A stretch of DNA of 64,000 nt from Venturia oleaginea (GCA_013176395.1 JABMLP010000016.1:1364001-1428000); one strand, 5' to 3'. Shown: positions 43,220 through 54,914, numbered from the stretch's first letter. Notes: generated from the letters alone by a model not told the origin. Made by a program: numbers and translations.

Positions 43220-44042
43220 CAAGAAATCTCATCTTCTTCAGCCGCTTGATGTAAGCTGTTTTTCGCCTTTGAAACGCTCCTACGGCCAAGCAGTTCAAGA
43301 GCTTGTTCGTCAGGGAACCCACCATATTGATAAAGAGGACTTTCTATCAATCTATGCAAGCATCCGACCTACTATCTTCTCTGAGCAGAATATTAAGAGC
43401 GGTTTTCAAGCGACAGGAATTATTCCGTACGACCCGCAGCGCGTTCTTTCGTCGCTTACAGTTACCAAAACGCCCTCACCACCAGGTACACCCCATGGAG
43501 TAGCGCCACACTGGACGTCAGAAACTCCTCGTGCGATAGCTCAGCTTGAGCAGCAGGCTCAGCTCGTCCGAAATCTTCTTCATCGCCAATCTCAGAGCCC
43601 AAGTAGTCAAGCAATTGGTCAACTCATCAAAGGATGTCAAGTCGCAATGAATTCAGCAGTAATACTTGCAGAAAAGAATAGGAAGCTTCGTACAGAGAAC
43701 CAACGACGAAAACAGAAGCAACAGTATCGTAGACGATATATTGCATATGGAGGCGTTTTATAAGCTCAACAGGGTCAGTTCTTGGTCGAGGGATGCGAAA
43801 ATAGCTCTAGAGATAGTGTTCAAGATCAGGAAGTCGTCGTACGACAGCGAGCATTACCAACATGTAGTGGCTGCGGCATTCAAGGTCATAAGATCAATCG
43901 ATGCCCAAATACGTAAAGAATGTATTGTTAGAATTATTTTAACAAAAGCTGTATTGGTGGGAGGTTTATCGCACGATGACTTGAGATTTAGTGGTTGGGG
44001 TGGCCAAGTGAGTGGGGCGGCCAAGTGAGTGGTGAAACACGT
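43220..44042 (+). mobile_element. pogo-like transposon, copy C, 3' part only
   Basis: The right end at 44042 closes in ACGT and is followed by TA (44043-44044). The terminal repeat (43995-44042) has two iterons containing GGCCAAGTGAGTGG. The transposase C-terminal half is present from about 43225; the 5' half and left TIR are deleted. The end sequence ACGTGTTTCACC differs from the other copies, so it is a separate subfamily. Confidence 0.85.
43225..43915 (+). pseudogene. pogo transposase C-terminal fragment, copy C
   Basis: Frame from SHLLQPLDVSCFSPLKRSYG through KSGFQATGIIPYDPQRVLSS and a coiled segment to a stop near 43762. After that, another frame supplies a zinc knuckle (CSGCGIQGHKINRC) near 43865-43910. 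The catalytic N-terminal half is absent and the tail is frameshifted. Confidence 0.85.
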
Positions 44043-44144
44043 TACCGATTTCCCCAGCCTCTAGATCCACACCACAACAACCCCACGCTCCCTCACTCCT
44101 TTATAATAGCACTATTTTTAAACCCTCCTTCTCCCGTCAGAACC

Positions 44145-44863
44145 ATGTCCTCTTCGGGAACAAAGTCCTCCACGCGATCAACGACCAAGAGATTAATACA
44201 GGAGTTACAAGACTACCATAATGATCTTAATCCGGCGCTGCTGCATCTTGGACCTGTGAATGATGATGAGTTGATGAAGTGGCAGGCGGTCTTGAAGGGG
44301 GTGGAGGGGACTGCATATGAAGGTTTGTGATTTTTTTACATGTGAAGAGTAAGGACAGATAGAGAACGAAGTGAAGAGAAATGCACTTTGATCATGGGCG
44401 TCCTGATGGCGAAAGTCGAAGCTTTACGAAGTGGCAACACGCGTCTTCCTACTCTTCAAATACCTCGCCTCCTCACACCTTGGCAAAGGCTGTCACTAAC
44501 TCTACGGTAGGCGGCCGTTGGCTCCTCTCCATCACCATCCCAGCAACCTATCCTCTCGCACCTCCCACGATAACCTTCGACACACCAATCTGCCACCCAA
44601 ATATCCACTTCAAAACTGGCGAAATCTGTCTTGATCTTCTCAAATCCTCTTGGAGCCCCGCATACACTATCTCCTCGACGTTGACGGCGATACAACAGTT
44701 GCTTGAGAGTGGGGAACCAGACAGTCCGTTGAATATTGATGTGGCTTTGCTCATGAGGGAGGGAGACTGGATGGCTGTGGGGGCTTTGGTGAAGTTTTAC
44801 ACGGGGATGTATCGGTATGATGGTGATTTGGTGCGTGGTGTTGGTTGGGATGGGAGAAGTTGA
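44145..44863 (+). CDS. PEX4: Peroxisomal ubiquitin-conjugating enzyme E2 (PEX4)
   Basis: Two exons, 44145-44322 and 44511-44863, give 176 aa. The UBC fold shows PPTITFDTPICHPNIHF and the active-site Cys99 in TGEICLDLL, followed by WSPAYTISSTLTAIQQLL and EPDSPLNIDVA, the signature of PEX4. PEX4 ubiquitinates the import receptor PEX5 at the peroxisome membrane so it can be recycled, together with PEX22. The 188-bp intron (GTTTGT...GGTAG) is long for this window, and a branch site CTAAC precedes the acceptor. The start ATG follows directly after the pogo copy C end, about 100 bp away, so the transposon remnant lies in its promoter. Confidence 0.93.
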
Positions 44864-45344
44864 TGGGACATGGCCATGAGATGACAAGAGCTGCGTAATG
44901 GGCGTACATTGAACTTTGAATGGTCATGGAGAAGAGCTGGTGGATGGAAATGATTTGCACATACGATGATCAATACATAACGGAGCGAGAGAGAGATACC
45001 CAAGACTTGGTTTTCCCAGACAGGAGTAGGAGATAGGCACTTGACTGTGAGACCCAACATTCATTTGCATTTTAGCATTCGACTATTCCTAGATGGAGGT
45101 ATAGCAGATCTTATTGAACTATGGAAGGCCTGGGTCTGAAAATCAATTGAAAACAACCATGTTTTTCCCAGCATCAACACGACCTGATGTTAAACGCAAG
45201 ATGTGGAGACGAAGCCTGATGGTATTTTACTTAGCAACTTATTTTTAGTTTCAGCAAATGATATCACGTGATATTGTCTATTCGGCCACTGTGACAAGTT
45301 AATGCGGTATGCCCTCCTTGTGAGTCAAACGACAACCAACCTCA
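44864..45344. other. Intergenic region, 481 bp
   Basis: Between PEX4 and the cysteinyl-tRNA synthetase gene. Nothing recognised beyond presumed UTR and promoter. Confidence 0.5.
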
Positions 45345-48013
45345 ATGCTCCTCGCATTCGCGGTTAAACACCAACCCAGACACCAACTGTGCAGAGCATT
45401 ACTTTGCCGAACCAGTCAAAGAACTAACATACAAATCTGCCAGAGCATGGCTTCTCCGAGTCAGCCCGCTTGGAAAGCTCCAAATCGAAATCCTCAATTG
45501 TCGCTACCTGAACTCAAGATACTGAACAGTCTTACGAGGCAAAAGGATGCATTTGTTCCTATTGACCCAGCTGGAAAGACTATCACATTCTATGCCTGCG
45601 GACCGACTCCTTATGGTAAGTACTTGACCAATCGTAAGAAGGTGTCATCTAATTCTCCATCTCCCAGACGACTCACATCTAGGTCATGCCAAAAACTACG
45701 TTCAAATCGATACCATTAGACGAATATTGACCGACTACTTTGGCTTCAAGGTCCACTTTGTCATGAATTCTACGAACATCGATGATAAGATCATCGTCAG
45801 GGCAAGACAGCAATTTTTGCTAGCACGATTCAAGTCTGCGCACAACCTTGCAAATACTGCGGTGCCCGGAGATGTCCTGGAATCGACTCAGAAAGCTCTG
45901 GAGTTCTACTCTCTGAAGAACATATCAGTCGCACCCAAAGTCGGCGAGCTCGAACGCTATATTCAAGAAGTCGACGCCTTGCCGGCCCTCGATCCGAAGC
46001 TCCAACTACATATACGTGTCGCTAAAGCCGGTGCTGAAGCCTTGATACGAGCGAAGGATCTGGACTTGGTATCATTCTATGCTATGGTAGACGACTTGCT
46101 ATTACCGTACCTCGACTCAATTCACCGATCCGACATCAAGCCAGATGATCATCAGATCTTCCTTAACTTGACCGACAAATATGAGAATCGTTTCTTTGAA
46201 GACATGCACAGTTTGAACGTCTTAAAACCAAACCAACTTACCCGGGTGACGGAGTTTGTACCTCAGATTGTGGCCTTCATCGAGAAAATTATTGCAAATG
46301 GTTTCGCGTATGCAACCACCGACGGAGTTTACTTCGACACAGATGCGTTTCAGAAGGCCGGTTTCCCATATGCTCGACTCGCGCCATGGAGCAAGAATGA
46401 CCAGGAACTGCAAGCAGATGGCGAAGGATCATTATCGCAAACAGATACGAAACGGAGCGACTCTCATTTCGCTCTATGGAAGGCTAGTAAGCCAGGGGAA
46501 CCAGCATGGCCCAGTCCATTCGGAATGGGTCGTCCTGGCTGGCATATTGAATGGTAAGTCTCAAGACCGGGCCAATAATCTTTGTTCTAACACTCTACAT
46601 AGCTCGGTTATGGCATCTGAAGTATTCGGCAAAGCAATGGACATTCATGGTGAGTGTTTTCTGCGAAGTGCTCAAGTATCTTACCATGTCTGCTAATATG
46701 GCCAGCTGGTGGCATCGACTTGAAGTTCCCGCATCACGACAACGAGTTGGCTCAGTCAGAAGCTTACTGGGGTGCCAGCGCATCTGAGTCACCTGGTCAG
46801 TGGGTGAACTATTTCATCCATGTCGGACATCTGAGGTGAGCCAATTGAATCCCTCAGTCGTTTCTTTGGCCCCAGTCTGCTAATCATGACCAGTATTCGT
46901 GGCCTGAAGATGAGTAAAAGTCTCAAGAATTTCACCTCCATTCGAAGCGCTCTCAAAGAATGGAATGCCCGGGCTCTCCGAATCAGTTTTCTCCTAGGCT
47001 TGTGGTCTGATGGCATTGAAATTGGTGATGATATACTGAAGTTGACTGCTTCTTGGGAAGGCAAACTGAACAACTTCTTCCTCAAAGCCATGGATTTACA
47101 AGCAACCACAGAGTTGGTGGAGTCCAGCTCTGACGATGCCAAGGTTCTTTCGACTGCTTTTGAAAAGGCAAAACAAGAGTTTGACGTAGCTATGTGCGAT
47201 TCATTCAATACGCCTCTCGCCATGAGGGTAATATCAGATCTTGTTGTGGAAGTCAATTCAGTCAATACTACTGCAGCGCCAATAGAGACATTGGCGATCG
47301 CGAAGTGGCTCACGCAAACGGTCACGATGCTCGGACTGAATCATCAACCTGACCAGCAAGAAGTACCCCAAATCGGATGGTCTGGCCTTGAGATCCTAGA
47401 GGAAGCCAAGGCTTACGTACTTCCTGCATCTGCATTGCGAGACCAGGTTCGAGCTTCAGCACGGTCTCGGGACTTGGACTACGAGGCGATTATCAAGGCT
47501 GCGAACACGGATGTCAAGGCATCGGAAGATACTAACAGTTATGCCCGAATTTTAAATCAGTTTCAGACAGATGTAAAACAGCTTGCAAACGCCCAGGCAC
47601 CGAAAGGTGACCTCCTAGCCCTTTGCGATGCTCTCCGCGACACTCACCTCTGGAACCTAAGTATTTACCTCGAGGATCGCGACACAGAAGGCAACCCAAC
47701 CGCACTCGTTCGGCCTCTTGATCGTGGCCTCATACAAGCGAGAGCAGAACAAGAATCTATTGCTAAAGCGAAACTAAAGGCAAGAGCGGAGCTTGAAGCT
47801 AAGAAGCTGGAGCAAGAAAAAGCAGCGGCTGAAAAGGCGAAAATAAGCCCAGAAATGATGTTTCGGACAGAGGAGTTCAGAGAGTGGGATGAGATGGGCG
47901 TTCCAACGATTGATGCCAAAGGCGATGAGGTTTCGAAGAGTAGGAAGAAGAAGTTGCTCAAGGAGTGGGAGAAGCAGAAGAAGTTACATGACGAGTGGAA
48001 GGCTGCTCAGTAG
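45345..48013 (+). CDS. Cysteinyl-tRNA synthetase
   Basis: Five exons, 45345-45615, 45668-46553, 46603-46649, 46706-46835 and 46894-48013, give 817 aa with all phases matching. It charges tRNA-Cys with cysteine. The class I signature is split by intron 1 and reads DSHLGHAKN (residues 92-100, HxGH form); KMSKS sits in exon 5. Zinc-site and cysteine-recognition segments are visible ([30 protein letters not shown]). A long insertion typical of eukaryotic enzymes lies in exon 2 and a Lys/Glu-rich coiled C-terminus ends the protein. The first 34 residues are Arg-rich without acidic residues, like a mitochondrial presequence. A second ATG at 45447 (MASPSQPAW) would give the cytosolic form. Confidence 0.95.
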
Positions 48014-48502
48014 TGACAAACTGTACATTATATATGTATGGCGTGATTCAAGTCTCGATCGGGGTCCGTTTACTTTGTAAAAGTCTAAGGCCCACAAAAA
48101 GATTTTTGTCGTGATATCGCTTATCGACTGCACGATGATTTGTATATTCTGTAGATCCGGCGACTTCCATAAACTCAACCGACTGACTACCCACCACTAA
48201 CATAGTACGGTTCTCTTGCTCACCACATCGACACGAATCTCCCGACCATCGCGTCGCACACTCATCGAACTCAGCACTCACATTGCAGGCCGCGCCATAC
48301 CCGGAATTCTCGGGACCGCAGAACTCGACGCTCAAGTCGAGAGATATTGTGCTGTGCCAATGGACCTCAAATCCTTCATTTGCTTTCCTCTGATATTAAG
48401 TTGGGGATCAGTGAAAAGGTTACGGAGGGGCCAATGATACGTACCAGAGAATAAACTCCCAGTGGACCAGATCGGTTTGCTTCTCTTTTTAAATCCTATC
48501 AT
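48014..48502. other. Intergenic region, 489 bp
   Basis: Between the synthetase stop and pogo copy D. No gene or repeat recognised. Confidence 0.5.
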
Positions 48503-48504
48503 TA

Positions 48505-50353
48505 ACGTATTCGATCACCCAACTCGTCAGATCACCCAACCGGTCAAAATTTCTTGGCACGACCATCTTATATTATGACTCTTCAATTTCATCGCTATTA
48601 ACAATAGATTCTAAGTCCGTCGTGCTGCTATCTGATTCAGAAGATATCTCGATATCTTTTTTACAAGTTCGCGCATTATGCGCAGTTGCGCCGCAGTTCC
48701 TACAGCGCCGTTGAGTTGGTCGGGCTGTTTCTTGATCACCACTACCACGAGCCTTCTTCGATCCCTGAGGCGCTACAGACGCCTCTGAAGCTACCTGCGC
48801 TGCTGCAGTCCCATACTCTATAGTACCACCTTGCTGGATCCACTTCCTTTTGCGACATTTTCGCTTCGTCATTACTGCCAATTGCTCTTTAAGCTCGCGG
48901 TTACGCGCAACAAGTAGAGCGTTTTGGTGCAGCATCAATTCAGCGCCCTTGACAAGCTGGGAAAAGCCAGCCTGCGCAGTAACTGGTGACCGAGTAAAAG
49001 AGTCGCTTACGAGCTTGGATTGGGATCCAAATTCATGAGTATTGCTTGGAGTCTTTGACTGCCACGGCGTTTCTGGGAGACGGGGTTCTGGCGGGGTACG
49101 TAGCCGTACTTCAAGGCGATCCAACACCACCTGCGCGTCGATAGGGACCAGCCCTACTGCCTCAAAGGCCTTTTGACAGTTCTCTTTTGTAAATACGTCG
49201 AAAAACGCGTCTTTGAAGGCAGGGAGAAAGCCTTCCTTGTTGATATGGTAGAAGCGTCGGCGTGCCAAGTCCCGGACGCGTTGGGGGTACTTGCGCTTCA
49301 ACGGCGAGAAGCAGACCACATCAAGGGGCTGGAGTATATGCGACGAGTGCGATGGCATGCAGAAGGTTATAATCTTGTTTTCGAGGCAGTAGTCCTTGAA
49401 ATCCTGGCTGAGATGGCTCTCCTGGCCGTCCAAAATAAGCAGCCTATACACCCCCACGTGCCGCGCCTTTGTATGCGCGTCAAAGTGCTTCAACCACTCA
49501 AGACTCAGCGCGTTGTTTGTCCAGCCGTTCTCAGAGACTGAAAGCTTCCAATTGCGCGGTATATCTGCGTCCTCATACCACGTAGAGATGTGAACTCGTC
49601 CTTTATAGATAATGAATGGCGGGGTCGCATACCCAGCTGCGCAAATGCTCTGAATAACCGTAACCCATTCGCGATCGCCCGGCTGAATGAGTTCAGGCCT
49701 TGTACGTCTCTCAGAGGCTGTAACGACCTTCATTGACCCAATAATACCCATCTGGAAGCCAATCTCGTCAAAGTTGTGCGTATCCTCGTCGTGGATGCCG
49801 TACTTTGCCTTGGTGCCTGCAACGAGCTTGAACCACGTGCCAATAATCTCTGGATCTTCCTGTAGTATCCTCTGCCTATCCTTGGCTCGATTGAAGGCTG
49901 TCTTGAGCTCATCTGAGCGCTTTACGAACCTCTCAGCCCACTTTTTGCCTACTGGCTCTCCACCGCGTATACCCAACAGTTTATCCGCCATATCTGCCAC
50001 CTCACAAAGCCGGGGCGCAAATCCTCGCGAACCGAGGTCGAGGATATATCGGACAAGAGTTTGCTCTTCGGTAAGGGTAAGTTTCCGACCGTTTGGTGGT
50101 CTTTCGAGGATAAATGGGACTCCTCTGACGCGATCGGAGAGGGTTTGTTGTTTAACGTTGAAGGCGCTCGCAGCAGCCCGTTGGCTTCGGAGTTGGCCGG
50201 TATTCAAAGCTTGGATTGCAAGCTGAATTCTCCCTTCGTGTTGGAGTAGTAACTCATTACGTTGCTGGGACATAGTAGAATAAGAAGAGTAGTTGGGGTC
50301 TTGGCAAATTTTGACCGGTTGGGTGATCTGACGGGTTGGGTGATCGAATACGT
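48505..50353 (-). mobile_element. pogo/Fot1-like transposon, copy D, complete
   Basis: 1,849 bp bounded by TA at 48503-48504 and 50354-50355. TIRs begin ACGTATTCGATCACCC and contain two iterons (GATCACCCAACYCGTCA, then GATCACCCAACCGGTCA), nearly perfect between the ends. It contains one intact transposase gene on the minus strand. All parts needed for mobility appear present. Confidence 0.95.
48573..50273 (-). CDS. pogo-type transposase, copy D
   Basis: 566 aa from ATG 50273 (MSQQRNELLLQHEG) to the stop at 48573. The frame is open further upstream through the TIR to 50627, but MSQQ is the start shared with copies A and B. Domains: HTH/CENP-B-like (RAAASAFNVKQQTLSDRV), DDE core (HNFDEIGFQMGI, LLILDGQESHLSQDF, HILQPLDVVCFSPLK), coiled segment, zinc knuckle (CRNCGATAHNARTC). 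The second motif has Gln where the other copies have His (DGHESH or DGHGSH); the catalytic Asp is kept. It cuts and pastes the element at TA sites in the nucleus. Confidence 0.93.
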   Translation of the reverse strand: MSQQRNELLLQHEGRIQLAIQALNTGQLRSQRAAASAFNVKQQTLSDRVRGVPFILERPPNGRKLTLTEEQTLVRYILDLGSRGFAPRLCEVADMADKLLGIRGGEPVGKKWAERFVKRSDELKTAFNRAKDRQRILQEDPEIIGTWFKLVAGTKAKYGIHDEDTHNFDEIGFQMGIIGSMKVVTASERRTRPELIQPGDREWVTVIQSICAAGYATPPFIIYKGRVHISTWYEDADIPRNWKLSVSENGWTNNALSLEWLKHFDAHTKARHVGVYRLLILDGQESHLSQDFKDYCLENKIITFCMPSHSSHILQPLDVVCFSPLKRKYPQRVRDLARRRFYHINKEGFLPAFKDAFFDVFTKENCQKAFEAVGLVPIDAQVVLDRLEVRLRTPPEPRLPETPWQSKTPSNTHEFGSQSKLVSDSFTRSPVTAQAGFSQLVKGAELMLHQNALLVARNRELKEQLAVMTKRKCRKRKWIQQGGTIEYGTAAAQVASEASVAPQGSKKARGSGDQETARPTQRRCRNCGATAHNARTCKKDIEISSESDSSTTDLESIVNSDEIEES

Positions 50354-50624
50354 TACAGAATCTTGATAGAGAAGCTGATTTGGTAGGAGGTCTTGGCTGG
50401 GGTCTATCGAAATCTTCATGAAGGTTGGTCAAGGAATTGCTCGGCAAGAAGCCAGGCGATAAACGATGGTGATGTATATAGAGTTGTTCGTTTGTGGTGA
50501 AAAAGGACTTATGGCCTGGGTCTCGATGAGGGTTAATTGAGTTGGGGAAAAAAGGTGGTAAGAATGAGAGAATTGAGCCCCGGTAGCGACGAGCTCGACC
50601 GTTTACAGTAAACCTCAACTGTTC

Positions 50625-51359
50625 CAAGGGCTGTCAGAAACGGTCTTCATCTACCTTGCCAAGAATGATGACACTAAAGAATGGCGAACGAAGGTATATA
50701 AAATCTATTTCTAGCACTACGTTTATGCTGAGAAATTATAGACTTTCTTTATGGCCGCTTACCTCCACATCCTCACGCTCACTTGGTCCAAAATCTCCAT
50801 CCTGGCCCAGTTTATACGAATCTTTGCTCCGGGGGGAAAGACAGTTAAAGCTTGTATACTCGGCATTGTGGTCCTCAGTCTCAGCGCGATCATGCAGACC
50901 TTGATAACGATGTTCTTCCACGCCTGCATGGGAACTGAAACGTGGCTACCTTACGAGGCATTCACATATACACCTCGAATAGCCAATCTACTTCCAAGTA
51001 TCATGGTCTTCAGCATACCACTACCAAGAATCTGCACTCTGCGCTTGGGACGCCGGGAAAAGATTGCCTTGATGGCTGTCTTTACGCTGGGACTCGTGTA
51101 AGTCTAGCCCATCTCCTGAATATTTCCTTAGAATTACGAGGTCTGATACACAACTAGGGATATCATCATTTCCATAGTCCGTATCGTCCAGAATTACAGC
51201 CCCAACGATGACTCCGTTTACCACACAATCGAGGTTTGCCAATCTCTTGAGTCGACAATCGCGCTCTTGTGTGCTTGTGCTGGAGCTTTCCGGCCCTTAT
51301 CTCGCAATCGTTCCGACAATTCTTGTCCACCGTTCGAACTGGGAAGGTGGATGGGATGA
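50625..51359 (+). pseudogene. PTH11-like / rhodopsin-domain membrane protein, fragment
   Basis: Three exon pieces join cleanly: one ending at 50693 (VFIYLAKNDDTKEWRTK), 50742-51097 and 51158-51359. They give membrane segments (LTLTWSKISILAQFIRIF, ILGIVVLSLSAIMQTLITMF, ISIVRIV, ALLCACAGAF) typical of fungal rhodopsin-like PTH11-type proteins. The N-terminal helices are not found before 50625, and the protein stops early (ELGRWMG), so the gene is truncated. Copy D lies about 300 bp upstream. Intron sites are consensus (GTATAT, GTAAGT). Confidence 0.6.
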
Positions 51360-51881
51360 TGCTTTTGGATAAGAGCGCTAATGGAATCGAACTGGGCTAT
51401 GATGTCTCTGCGTCGATTGGGCATGCCTCGAGACCGGGGGGGCAAGAGTTTGGAAGATAATGCTGGTCCGGTGGCTATCTCGCGGAGGAACGGAGAGGAG
51501 GCTTGAGAGGGGGTTGAAAAGAGATGCTGTCACGATGTTCGACGAAACCCTGGGAGGGGGTTTGGTAATGCTACTGTTGCTAGGGTCGTTGATGCGATGA
51601 AGAGGGCGAGGGCGAAGAGCTTTCAGTGCGAAGAGGTCATCGACAGGTTACAATGAGTGCACAGCGGGCAGGGGAAATGGATGCTCTTCCTGCAGTGTAG
51701 TAACAGGTGTTTTCTCGAGCTTTGCTGAAGATGCTTCTCGCCTCAGGTTCTCGTAATTTGACACGCTGCATGGTGGGATTGGTGCTGATTAGATATTAGC
51801 CTTAGCACACTGTGTGCGAGACGTAACCTACATTTACGTGGTAGTAAGCAGGAACTGGAGCGTCAACATCTAGCTGTCCAA
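51360..51881. other. Intergenic region, 522 bp
   Basis: Possibly the decayed 3' tail of the PTH11-like gene. No clear coding frame. Confidence 0.4.
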
Positions 51882-52217
51882 TCACTTGTCAAAGTCTTTG
51901 GTCGTGCTCTCTTTCCAGAAATCCTTCAGCTTGTCTTTGACACGCGCTATATTTATGATGATCAAGACCTCGTTATGAACACTACGGATGAGTATGACAT
52001 AGCTTTTTATCGACGCTTCAAGCTGGCCGACCACCTGTTTATCCCTGTCCATTCCCTCGCCGAATCGTGCCCATTTCTCCAGGAGAGACAACGAGAATTG
52101 TATCGCCTGCCATGTTCGTATTCTGTCTTGAGCTCGTATATGCTCTAGGCTAACCAATGTGACCTTGGCGATGGTCATGCAGGTGCCAATAGTTGTCACG
52201 ATGGTGACAGGTTCCAT
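51882..52217 (-). CDS. Small protein resembling the N-terminal domain of fungal STAND proteins
   Basis: 111 aa from ATG 52217 (MEPVTIVTTIGTCMTIAKVTLVSLEHI). A hydrophobic first helix and amphipathic helices follow (FSLSLLEKWARF, VVGQLEASIKSYVILIRSV). The pattern resembles the N-terminal fungal domain that precedes NACHT or NB-ARC modules, where it acts in heterokaryon incompatibility-like signalling. No NTPase follows here, so it is either a stand-alone small protein, a decayed gene, or a misread frame. Function unknown. Confidence 0.4.
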   Translation of the reverse strand: MEPVTIVTTIGTCMTIAKVTLVSLEHIRAQDRIRTWQAIQFSLSLLEKWARFGEGMDRDKQVVGQLEASIKSYVILIRSVHNEVLIIINIARVKDKLKDFWKESTTKDFDK

Positions 52218-52598
52218 GGCTGATGAAAAGTGTAGAATTTGCGTGAGCAGGGACGAGAAATGGATGAAGAAAGATATGGAGGTGCAACTTCCAGGACCTG
52301 TTTTCGTGGTCTTGGGCTATATACTGTGCACATGTCCAAAAACTGGCAATCAAAGAAGCGCCTTTCCATCCATGAAGCAGACCTAAGCCTATCGATTTCT
52401 GTTAGCCAATGAGCGAGCGAAACGCAGCGAGCAAATGCCCCAGAGGTGGAAGAAGACGCTCAATGAGCATATTCGATTGTGGCTATCGCCTGGAGAAACA
52501 CAAAGAGAATATAGGCACAATTTCGGCGTCAGCAGAAATCCATCGGAATCCAAGGGAGTTCATAGGGGATTTTATTTTTGCCCTTACCGATCGTCGGT

Positions 52599-54104
52599 TC
52601 ATGATGTCGCTTCACCCACGTTATGCTGTTCTTCTGCCAATTCCTTCTTTGTCCCATCATCTTTCTTCTCGTCATCATCCGCCAGGCCAAGCTTCGCCAG
52701 ATCAATCGCCAATGGGTCACTCTCCGGCGTCACTTCCGTCGGTCCCTCGACACCCTTCGGCGGCAATGCCCACGCTGGAAGCCCAGTTTCATAACTCCAC
52801 TTGCCTTGATCGCAAGCATACTTGAGCGCATGCAAATATATGCCCAACTCATGCGCACCGGGATCACTATATAGCTCTGTCCCACAAAGCTCGCACTTCT
52901 CTCCTGTCATCTTTTCCGCTTTCCTCTTATTGTAATCGTCCACCATTTCATCGTGGTATGCGACTGCCTCAGCCACTTCGTCTTTGCCCATTCGCGAGAG
53001 GCGCGAGATAATATCTTCGTCGTCATCGGAGTCGGCGCTATTTTTGGAGAGGGACGGGCCAAAAACTTTCTGGTTGCAGTAGATCGGGTCGTTGGATATG
53101 GGGTGGCCTAGAAATTGGAGGTGTACTCTGATCTGATGGGTGCGGCCAGTGAGAGGCAAGCAGCGGACTATGGAGTAGCCTTCCAATTGGCGCCAAGGTT
53201 TGCCTTCTTTTTCTGTTGGTTCTTCCAAGGTAATTTCTGGTCCGGCATTCGCTCTTGGAGGGTAGTATGCCAGTCTCTTGAATACTGTTCTTGCCTCCTT
53301 TCCATTTGCGCGCACCCTGTTCAATCCCAGTTTCGGGCTTATGGAAAGGATGGGTTTGTCGCAATCGACTTCTCCTTCCGGAAACTCTCCTATCACTCGT
53401 GCGATATACTCTTTCTTCACTGTTCGATCTTTGATCTGGACAGTCATTTTGTCGGCCGCTGCTCTATGCTTCCCAATAAACATGATTCCACTTGTCAACC
53501 GATCCAGTCGATTACATGGCAGCGGGTTGAATGTGTAATGTCTTTCTGCCCGCATTATCTCCACCACAGAATTGTAATTATATCGGCCGGCCGGATGGAC
53601 TGGAACACCAGCAGGCTTGTTGATAACTATGATATCGTCATCTTCATGAACGACACCAATCTCTTGCGCCGTGACGGGAGGTTCGTGGCGATGGAGGGTA
53701 TGCGATATCACATCTCCATTCTTCACATTCGTGTCGACAGAGGGGATCTGTTTGCCATTCAGCTGCACCTTGCCGGTCTCAATAGCCTCTTTCTACGCCT
53801 AGCATTAGATTCAACATGAGCTTCCACACTAAACTTCAAATATCTAGGCAACACGTACATAGTATTCAGCAGGTCTGTCACGAAACTCGCTTGCGAAAAT
53901 ATCGAGAATGGCTCGACCCCGCCATCGCTCTTTGCAAAAAGTGTTGTATGTGAAGTGGTATGGATATACGCGTCGCAGCCCGTCTTCGAGGTAGTAAGGC
54001 CGTGGCCATGGATCGCAGGGTGTGGTTACTACGTCTGGTGCTTGTACTTGGATCTCTTTTTCTTCTGGAAAACTTGATCCAGGCTCAGCGGTGGTCAGAG
54101 CCAT
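52599..54104 (-). CDS. RluA-family pseudouridine synthase (PUS9/RIB2-like)
   Basis: Two exons, 54104-53859 and 53792-52599, give 479 aa. An S4-like N-terminus spans the intron (AILDIFASEFRDRPAEYY, KEAIETGKVQLNGKQI). The catalytic domain has INKPAGVPVHPAGRY, the active-site Asp in NRLDRLTSGI, and LTGRTHQIRVHLQFLGHPI. It isomerises uridine in RNA; in yeast this family (PUS8/RIB2, PUS9) modifies U32 of tRNAs. The tail has a CX2C pair (CELCG) and an acidic end. No deaminase domain is attached, so it is closer to PUS9. It is divergent from the thioesterase, with 294 bp between the two start codons. Confidence 0.9.
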
Positions 54105-54398
54105 ACTTGACGGTGGGAGCTTCCCAGTCCGTATTAGATGCCGGAGGACTCGCAGAGAGTACGCCACTTGGAGGAATCTTGGTCGCAAGCGACTGGGGAG
54201 ATGTGGGTTGGTGTTGTAGATTCGAGATGGTGGAATCCAATAATACTTTGCCCGCGCGTGAACTCGTGGTTGGACCCTGAATTACCCCTTTCGGAAAACC
54301 GAGGTCGTTTTTCAATTAATCTCAACTCTCTCCACTGGCACAGGATATCACCATGTAGACTTCACTTCTTCTCCTACGGGAAAGCCGATTCATACACA

Positions 54399-54914
54399 AT
54401 GGCCTCAGCAAATCTCAAAGCACGAAAGCGCGAAGACTACAAATTCTCTCTCGAGTACAGGACACGATGGTGCACTAGATGCCTCCCTTCTCTTTGCAAC
54501 TCTCTAACATCCGCCAGGCTAGACAACGACATGTACGACCACATGAACAACAGCGTCTATTACCTCCTCTTCGATAGTGTAGTAAATACCTACCTGATAA
54601 ACCACTGCTCCCTCAATCCTCCAAGCTCAACCTCAGTCGGTCTCGTCGTCCACTCACATTGCGATTACATGTCTCCCACTGGCTTTCCTGCCATTGTTGA
54701 TCTTTGTCTGAGGGTGAATAAGCTTGGGAAGAGTAGTGTTACGTATGAAATTGGGGTTTTCGAAAGGGGCACTGAGGAGGTCAAGGCCGTGGGTGAGTTT
54801 GTGCATGTGTTTGTGGAGAGGCAGAGTATGAAGCCTGGCAAGAGTGGGATGGATGATAAGCTAAGAGAAGGACTTGGAAGGATTGCCGTGGATGCGAAAG
54901 GCGCAAAGCTGTGA
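54399..54914 (+). CDS. Hotdog-fold acyl-CoA thioesterase (4HBT)
   Basis: Two exons, 54399-54469 and 54518-54914, give 155 aa. The 48-bp intron keeps the frame open, so it is easily missed; removing it restores RTRW-LDNDMYDHMNNSVYY. That is the conserved 4HBT motif with the catalytic Asp near HMNN. The rest (VGLVVHSHCDYMSP, VTYEIGVFERG, AVGEFVHVFVER) matches the fold. Such enzymes hydrolyse acyl-CoA thioesters; the substrate is unknown. Confidence 0.88.
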   Translation: MASANLKARKREDYKFSLEYRTRWCTRCLPSLCNSLTSARLDNDMYDHMNNSVYYLLFDSVVNTYLINHCSLNPPSSTSVGLVVHSHCDYMSPTGFPAIVDLCLRVNKLGKSSVTYEIGVFERGTEEVKAVGEFVHVFVERQSMKPGKSGMDDKLREGLGRIAVDAKGAKL

